The notes under the pieces were generated by a model, which did no database searches, was not told the origin of the DNA, and saw only the letters and a program-made list of their open reading frames with translations. DNA of 64,000 bases from NCBI RefSeq assembly GCF_000972845.2, contig NW_020853243.1, positions 64,699 through 128,698 on the forward strand, given 5' to 3'. Source of the stretch: Larimichthys crocea. Its lineage: Eukaryota > Chordata > Actinopteri > Sciaenidae. This document shows positions 62,801 through 64,000 of this stretch, one piece after another. Every line of letters begins with the position of its first letter. The first letter of the stretch is position 1. The position numbers and the translations under genes were made by a program.

Positions 62801-63275
62801 CCGGAGCTGGTGGAGCTCTGCAGGGCCTACCAGTCCTGAACGCTCATTGGCCGTACATGATATCACATGCTATGATTTGTAGCATTGTCTCCGTGAGTTC
62901 CATGATTTTGTCAGTGGCGTGAATTTTCCCATTTGTTGACCCTCCATTGATTCAGCTCGTACACACTGAGGTGTGTGAGGCAGCAGATCTGAGCTCTGAT
63001 TGGTTCAGATCATCATCGATGGAGGTTTGTCTGAACCGGCTGACATTAAACACCCACCGCCTCCTCCACCTCCTTCACGTGTCTGGATGTCATCACCACG
63101 TCCTCCATCTGTCAGAGCTCAGAGGCTGATGCTGATGGTGCTCATGCTCTCTCTCTTTGTCTCTGCAGAAGTGTCTTCAGACCGGTCTCCGAGGAGGAGG
63201 AGTATCTCCGGTGTGGGGAGTTCGGAGAAGAGCGTCGCCGTCGACAACCCGAACTCGTCTCCGTTTAAAGTGCCG
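27030..63275 (+). CDS. rasal2: Ras GTPase-activating protein nGAP (RASAL2-like), exons 1-4; 3' part outside window
   Basis: SynGAP-family GTPase-activating protein; human RASAL2 switches Ras (and related small GTPases) off at the membrane, through a split PH region, C2 and RasGAP domains. Only the N-terminal part is here: exon 1 27030-27156, exon 2 45096-45223, exon 3 45650-45773, exon 4 63169-63275. They join in phase to 162 residues resembling long-form human RASAL2, with matching blocks [68 protein letters not shown] and SPRRRSISG...SPFKVP. C2, GAP and C-terminal coiled coil must lie beyond 64,000. The first intron is 18 kb and the third 17 kb, both packed with repeats. An internal first exon at 60158 would give a short form. 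Confidence 0.9.
27455..27710. repeat. 20-bp minisatellite (CTTAGTCCACTTTACTCCAC)
   Basis: About 12 tandem units of 20 bp with 10-bp half-unit variants (TTTAGTCCAC). Confidence 0.9.
27740..28555. repeat. 22-24 bp minisatellite (GATGATTTAAGGTAGTTTAC)
   Basis: About 35 units over 0.8 kb; variants with TTTCAAGG and CCTTATG alternate. A stray pair of units reappears at 30,477-30,510 (AAGGTGGTTTACATGATGAT). Confidence 0.92.
28555..28745 (+). mobile_element. tRNA-derived SINE-like element
   Basis: A tRNA-like head with an A-box-like TAGCTCAGTCCATAGAG (about 28,560) and a B-box-like GGCCGGTTTAAGTCCAG (about 28,600). It continues into GTTCACCTCCTCGGCACTGC, a phrase found in fish tRNA SINE bodies, and ends in a purine-rich AAGAAGAAGAG tail. 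I see no clear target duplication. No intact tRNA gene: the cloverleaf stems do not pair convincingly. Confidence 0.55.
28745..29790 (+). repeat. composite element copy 1 (24-bp array plus 0.65-kb core)
   Basis: A head with GGGGTACGGTCGAATAGTCA, an array of GATGAGGACAGATGTGAAGG units (28,832-29,115), then a core from 29,130 to about 29,770. The core recurs inverted at 40,545-41,290 and again forward at 44,500-44,930. Copy 1 is the cleanest and has an open frame of about 100 codons in the core (29,417-29,728). Confidence 0.75.
29417..29728 (+). CDS. uncharacterised ORF inside repeat core
   Basis: 103 codons starting [21 protein letters not shown] recognise no domain. The same peptide start appears, frameshifted, in the other two copies of the repeat (near 44,779 and in reverse near 41,000). 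It is carried by a repeat family, so it is either a fragment of a transposon protein or chance; no catalytic motif is visible. Confidence 0.2.
   Translation: MAKISEDQQRELHEDLQDAGWHIPNSLDSVERRDTGNNTTHHKEQSDITSTRMFMSTRSLCSCLLLSFPKGCSLCPLLKEIRKHEAPFLQSEDQTAIKHVNTQ
29940..30355. repeat. 14-bp minisatellite (CCGTGAACGTCTTT)
   Basis: About 30 units of 14 bp. On the - strand all three frames stay open for about 200 codons as 14-residue repeats such as [14 protein letters not shown], because 14 is not a multiple of three and no unit junction makes a stop. Not a gene by itself. Confidence 0.9.
31255..31365. repeat. GAGGTCACAG tandem repeat
   Basis: Units of GAGGTCACAGGT and GAGGTCACAGAGGAT. A separate CCACCCTCCACCCTCCACC run is at 31,041-31,078. 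Confidence 0.85.
31695..32250. repeat. 42-bp satellite array
   Basis: About 13 clean units of 42 bp (AGACTGTCTAAAACCTGGAC, then GTAGTCTC, then GTGACGTCCCCGC). Since 42 is a multiple of three the - strand shows an open 14-residue repeat ([14 protein letters not shown]). The same unit recurs at 25,262, 41,740-42,780, 42,930-44,030 and 44,935-45,048. Confidence 0.92.
32498..32580. repeat. (GT)n microsatellite
   Basis: GT tract with occasional GTCT interruptions. Confidence 0.9.
33108..33740. repeat. CTCTGT/CTCAGA low-complexity array
   Basis: About 630 bp of 6-bp-based units (GACTCT, GTCTCT, GTCTCA). The long Ser/Val/Asp and Arg/Gln/Leu open frames over it are artefacts of the 6-bp period. Confidence 0.92.
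34760..35234 (+). CDS. candidate unassigned coding exon, possibly an alternative rasal2 first exon
   Basis: ATG at 34760 (A at -3) opens a 158-codon frame in GC-rich DNA with mixed, non-repetitive composition: [69 protein letters not shown]. It is rich in Arg, Ser and Pro. At 35,235 the frame meets GTAGGA with one base of a codon pending, the phase of rasal2 exons 1 and 3, so it could splice to exon 2 or exon 4. Unspliced, it stops at 35,296. I do not recognise the protein. A chance open frame in GC-rich DNA is the main alternative. Confidence 0.35.
35729..36231. mobile_element. non-autonomous hAT-type DNA transposon (503 bp)
   Basis: Begins TAGGGATTGTG and ends GTGCATCCCTA. Perfect 8-bp direct repeats ATCTGAAG flank it (35721-35728 and 36232-36239), the target-site length of hAT elements. 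Subterminal repeats of CGATACCGATGTT occur near both ends. The interior has no transposase frame. The intact target duplication suggests a fairly recent insertion. Confidence 0.85.
36485..36556. repeat. (GT)n microsatellite
   Basis: About 70 bp of uninterrupted GT. Shorter AC/GT tracts at 36,623-36,648, 36,782-36,830 and 37,046-37,077 are nearby. Confidence 0.9.
37422..37497. repeat. (GT)n microsatellite
   Basis: About 76 bp of uninterrupted GT; a CACACGCA tract follows at 37,606-37,657. Confidence 0.9.
37717..38356. repeat. 12-bp minisatellite (GTTGTTGAGGTG/GTTGTTGGCGTG)
   Basis: About 640 bp of 9-15 bp units. The Asn/Thr/Gln-rich open frames on the - strand come from the multiple-of-three period. 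Confidence 0.92.
38966..39025. repeat. (TTC)n microsatellite
   Basis: TTC run of about 60 bp with GTTCTTGTTC interruptions. Confidence 0.9.
39236..39298. repeat. (GT)n microsatellite
   Basis: Uninterrupted GT tract of about 62 bp. Further tracts at 40,001-40,037 (GT) and 40,170-40,220 (AC). Confidence 0.9.
40545..42851 (-). repeat. composite element copy 2, inverted; left arm of palindrome
   Basis: Reverse complement of the 28,745-29,790 core (40,545-41,290). It includes three tandem copies of a segment with CATACGTGTTGACGTGATGT (40,738-40,850), then the CTCCTCTCCTTCACATCTGT array (41,285-41,520), a linker, and degenerate 42-bp units (41,750-42,780). Base quality falls toward the gap: units lose or gain single bases from about 41,300 on. 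Confidence 0.8.
42852..42861. other. 10-N assembly gap at palindrome centre
   Basis: The 129 bp on each side (42,723-42,851 and 42,862-42,990) are perfect reverse complements, so the gap is a fold-back join. Confidence 0.95.
42862..44934 (+). repeat. composite element copy 3; right arm of palindrome
   Basis: Mirror of 40,860-42,851: degenerate 42-bp units to about 44,030, linker (GATCATCTGGAGGGCCTGG), GAGATGAGGACAGATGTGAAG-type units (44,260-44,495), then the core to 44,930. Noisy single-base indels throughout. Confidence 0.8.
44935..45050. repeat. 42-bp satellite, three clean units
   Basis: Three near-perfect units ending about 45 bp before the exon 2 acceptor. The change from noisy to clean sequence at about 44,935 marks the end of the corrupted palindrome. 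Confidence 0.88.
45096..45223 (+). CDS. rasal2: rasal2 exon 2 (first part of PH region)
   Basis: Opens after TCTGTCTCTGTCTCAG, closes before GTCAGA on a codon boundary. Encodes [18 protein letters not shown] to [11 protein letters not shown], strongly similar to human ([31 protein letters not shown]). Confidence 0.93.
45224..45649 (+). other. rasal2: rasal2 intron 2
   Basis: 426 bp of ordinary intron ending in a C- and T-rich tract before CCCCTCAG. No internal features seen. Confidence 0.85.
45650..45773 (+). CDS. rasal2: rasal2 exon 3
   Basis: Opens after CCCCCTCAG, closes before GTAAGT with one base of a Glu codon pending. Encodes [55 protein letters not shown] is shared with human RASAL2 and contains likely phosphorylation serines. 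Confidence 0.93.
45838..45890. repeat. (GT)n microsatellite
   Basis: Uninterrupted GT, about 52 bp. Confidence 0.9.
46041..46778. repeat. 24/28-bp minisatellite (TTTGTCCTCTTCAGGACGTA)
   Basis: About 28 units alternating GCTG with GCTGTTGG spacers. Every unit contains CTCTTCAGGACGT, a pyrimidine-AG like a weak splice acceptor, repeated some 28 times within an intron. Confidence 0.9.
47098..47137. repeat. (AC)n microsatellite
   Basis: Short uninterrupted tract. Confidence 0.9.
47285..47477. repeat. 23-bp minisatellite, forward orientation
   Basis: Clean units of TACTGGGTTTGATGGTAGGT. The reverse complement fills the noisy arrays at 48,480-50,417 and 52,680-54,665. Confidence 0.9.
47478..50417. 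repeat. noisy repeat block, copy 1
   Basis: GT-rich tract (47,478-47,980), about 0.5 kb of semi-unique sequence beginning CTCGAGCTCTTGACGGTCAG with purine-rich GGAGGACATGG units, then nearly 2 kb of degenerate ACCATCAAACCCAGTATAAA units ending at a gap. Matches 51,615-54,665 module for module. Frequent single-base gains and losses indicate poor base quality. Confidence 0.8.
50418..50447. other. 30-N assembly gap
   Basis: Separates the degenerate 23-bp array from an 11-bp array. By comparison with the second copy, about 1 kb may be missing here (the equivalent of 54,666-55,740). Confidence 0.9.
50448..50730. repeat. 11-bp minisatellite (GCTAACACGTA)
   Basis: Noisy units of GCTAACACGTA and GCTAACATGAG, followed by a GGCTTGCTAAGCTGTG to AAAAGGGGCGGG segment (about 50,758-50,803) that recurs next to other copies of this satellite. 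Confidence 0.85.
51615..54665. repeat. noisy repeat block, copy 2
   Basis: Same module order as 47,478-50,417: GT-rich tract, CTCTTGACGGTCAG segment, purine-rich part (52,250-52,540), TGTCCTAGCCTCATGTGCAC segment, then degenerate ACCATCAAACCCAGTATAAA units. Also noisy. Confidence 0.8.
54666..55035. repeat. 11-bp minisatellite, reverse orientation
   Basis: Clean units of TAGCTACGTGT and TAGCCTCATGT, reverse complement of the array at 50,448-50,730. Confidence 0.9.
55122..55550. mobile_element. 429-bp element with 28-bp terminal inverted repeats (MITE)
   Basis: The left end (55122-55149) and right end (55523-55550) are perfect inverted repeats over 28 bp, beginning TACGGAAGCCCTAAAGGGTC. If the outermost TA is the duplicated target, it fits a Tc1/mariner-like MITE. 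No transposase; a 76-codon - strand frame inside is unremarkable. Confidence 0.75.
55752..55880. repeat. 11-bp satellite remnant with GGGGCGGGGCTTATAAAG segment
   Basis: A few GCTAACACGTA units, then a conserved flank with CTTGCTCAGCTGTGATTGGA and AAAAGGGGCGGGG. The same flank occurs at 50,758-50,803, 58,375-58,440 (inverted) and 59,262-59,330. Confidence 0.75.
56081..56340. repeat. 37-bp minisatellite (CAGACTGATCATCCAGTCTC)
   Basis: Seven units, each carrying the dyad AGACTGATCATCCAGTCT followed by AGGGTCAGTCTTTGGTC. Confidence 0.9.
56680..57610. repeat. 10/11-bp minisatellite (TGTCTGTAGTG)
   Basis: About 930 bp of TGTCTGTAGTG, TGCTTGTAGTG and TCTGTCTGTAG units. Three overlapping - strand open frames of 200-330 codons (Thr, Gln, Tyr, His repeats) result from the stop-free repeat. 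Confidence 0.92.
58370..58745. repeat. inverted satellite-flank segment and GCTAGCTAG-rich DNA
   Basis: GCCCCGCCCCTTTTCTCTGT to CAATCACAG is the reverse of the flank at 55,800-55,860. It is followed by about 280 bp rich in CTAGCTAG and GCTAAC. Confidence 0.7.
58746..59262. repeat. 11-bp satellite array (GCTAACACGTA/GCTAACACGTG)
   Basis: About 45 clean units with GTA, GTG, GAG and GGCCAAC variants, broken by a 10-N gap at 58,991-59,000, so true length is unknown. Flanked on the right by the CTCAGCTGTGATTGGA to GGGGCGGG segment (to 59,330). Confidence 0.92.
58991..59000. other. 10-N assembly gap inside satellite
   Basis: Placeholder gap within the 11-bp array. Confidence 0.95.
59418..59562. 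repeat. (AC)n microsatellite with CATACATAGACACATAC inserts
   Basis: About 145 bp of interrupted CA/GCGC repeats immediately before the putative internal promoter. Confidence 0.9.
59563..60157 (+). promoter_or_regulatory. rasal2: putative internal rasal2 promoter and 5' leader (purine-rich)
   Basis: About 600 bp of GA-rich DNA with GAGAGA runs (59,790-59,890) and GGAGGA runs (59,925-59,995), then GC-richer sequence before the start at 60,158. GA-rich 5' leaders are common for neuronal genes. A donor-like CACCGTGAGG near 59,974 and the acceptor at 60,157 would allow a spliced non-coding first exon. Inferred from position only. Confidence 0.45.
60158..60182 (+). CDS. rasal2: rasal2 alternative first coding exon (short isoform)
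   Basis: ATGATGGGG follows CCTCTCCTCAG and encodes MMGNSCDR plus one base, closing before GTACCG. The pending base completes the Glu codon at the start of exon 4 (63169), giving [19 protein letters not shown]. The short human isoform likewise starts with a few private residues (MQTPE) directly before this exon, in the same phase. The second ATG has the better context (A at -3, G at +4). Confidence 0.6.
60296..60328. repeat. (TCC)n microsatellite
   Basis: Short CCTCCTCCT run downstream of the alternative exon. Confidence 0.85.
61076..62757. repeat. 36-45 bp minisatellite (GATGCTGACCTCAGAAGATC)
   Basis: About 1.7 kb, some 40 units. A constant core TGATGCTGACCTCAG is followed by GAGATCCT or AAGATCCT and a variable GTTGTTGTTGGT spacer. 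Spacer length varies unit to unit. Confidence 0.92.
63169..63275 (+). CDS. rasal2: rasal2 exon 4
   Basis: Opens after CTTTGTCTCTGCAG, closes before GTGAGT on a codon boundary. Encodes [36 protein letters not shown]; human reads [15 protein letters not shown] and NTSPFKVP. The next exon (GFFSKRLKGSIKR in human) is beyond the window. Confidence 0.93.
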
Positions 63276-63607
63276 GTGAGTCTTATAAAAGATCTGCAGC
63301 AGACGAAGGTAACACTTTAAAGTTCCTTTACTTTATGAAGTCCACATGAGCGCTCTGCAGCCAATCATCGCACGGCATCCAGAGGTCGGTAACGCTGTGA
63401 ACCAATCAGAAAGTGACTTTTCATTTCTCTGATTAACGTCTTCATCGAGGCCGACGCTCGATCTGAAATCATCGGACACAAAACAAATGAAACTTGGTGT
63501 TTCTATTTTTCAGCGTGAGTTTCAGTCAGACTGATTCAGAAGCTGCTTCAGCCTGAGCTGATGGGTCAGGATCCAACATGTTTGAGCTGATTCTGTTCTT
63601 TTTCATG
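63276..63607 (+). other. rasal2 intron 4, ordinary part
   Basis: Non-coding; nothing notable seen. Confidence 0.8.
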
Positions 63608-64000
63608 AGACTAAGACTAAGACTAAAGATAAAGACTAACACTAAAGACTAAGACTAAAGACTAACACTAAAGACTAACACTAACACTAAAGACTAACAC
63701 TAACACTAAAGACTAACACTAAAGACTAAGGCTAAAGACTAAGACTAACACTAAGACTAAAGACTAACGCTAAAGACTAACGCTAAAGACTAAGACTAAA
63801 GACTAACACTAAAGACTAAGACTAAAGAATAACACTAAAGACTAAGACTAACACTAATACTAAAGACTAAAACTAAAGACTAACACTAAAGACTAAGACT
63901 AAAGACTAACACTAATACTAAAGACTAAAACTAAAGACTAACACTAACACTAAAGACTAACGCTAAAGACTAAGACTAAAGAATAACACTAAAGACTAAG
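63608..64000. repeat. 6/12-bp minisatellite (GACTAACACTAAA)
   Basis: Units of GACTAA, CACTAA and AGACTAA in irregular order, running off the window end. Confidence 0.9.

Larger units (their letters stand above)
45774..63168 (+). other. rasal2: rasal2 intron 3
   Basis: 17.4 kb, itemised separately. Stretches where I see only ordinary non-coding DNA: 45,895-46,035, 46,780-47,090, 50,835-51,600, 55,880-56,080, 57,615-58,370, 60,540-61,070 and 62,760-63,160. Confidence 0.7.

Overview
This is vertebrate, almost certainly teleost fish, nuclear DNA. Two multi-exon genes on the + strand have GT-AG introns. The rest is dominated by (AC)n tracts, minisatellites and small DNA-transposon remnants. Both genes are recognisable by protein: the 3' part of laminin gamma-1 (lamc1, exons 3-28 by comparison with the 28-exon human gene) and the 5' part of rasal2, a Ras GTPase-activating protein of the SynGAP family. 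Their human counterparts lie a few Mb apart on 1q25, so the linkage is expected.

Layout. 1-2,755: lamc1 exons 3 and 4 with repeat-rich introns. 2,849-10,531: a second, badly corrupted copy of lamc1 exons 5-22, full of single-base indels and broken splice sites, stopping in mid-exon at an AT microsatellite. 10,611-13,607: a reverse-complement copy of 1-2,755. 13,608-14,814: minisatellites. 14,815-23,035: the clean lamc1 exons 5-28. 23,036 to about 24,740: the lamc1 3' UTR. Exons 3-4 plus the clean exons 5-28 join in phase into one uninterrupted frame of 1,367 residues. It runs from the end of the LN domain through the LE and L4 modules and the coiled coil to the C-terminus. The nidogen-binding NIDPNAV motif and the integrin-critical third-from-last Glu are both present. 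The corrupted copy looks like a false duplication built from uncorrected long reads, not a biological pseudogene.

24,741-26,590 is repeat-bearing intergenic DNA. A CpG-rich promoter at about 26,590-27,029 leads to rasal2 exon 1 (27,030). The gene continues with exon 2 (45,096), exon 3 (45,650) and exon 4 (63,169) and runs out of the window. A second, internal first exon at 60,158 splices in the same phase into exon 4 and would give a short isoform lacking the N-terminal half of the PH region, like the known short human RASAL2 isoform. An unassigned open frame at 34,760-35,234, ending in a phase-compatible donor, may be another alternative first exon.

The large rasal2 introns hold most of the unusual material: a 503-bp non-autonomous hAT element with a perfect 8-bp target duplication, a 429-bp element with 28-bp inverted termini, a tRNA-derived SINE-like unit, a composite repeat family carrying a 42-bp satellite, a 4-kb noisy palindrome folded around a 10-N gap, a noisy tandem duplication around a 30-N gap, and an 11-bp satellite around another 10-N gap. 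I found no new enzymatic or defence system. The notable points are alternative rasal2 starts, the transposable elements, and strong evidence of local misassembly.
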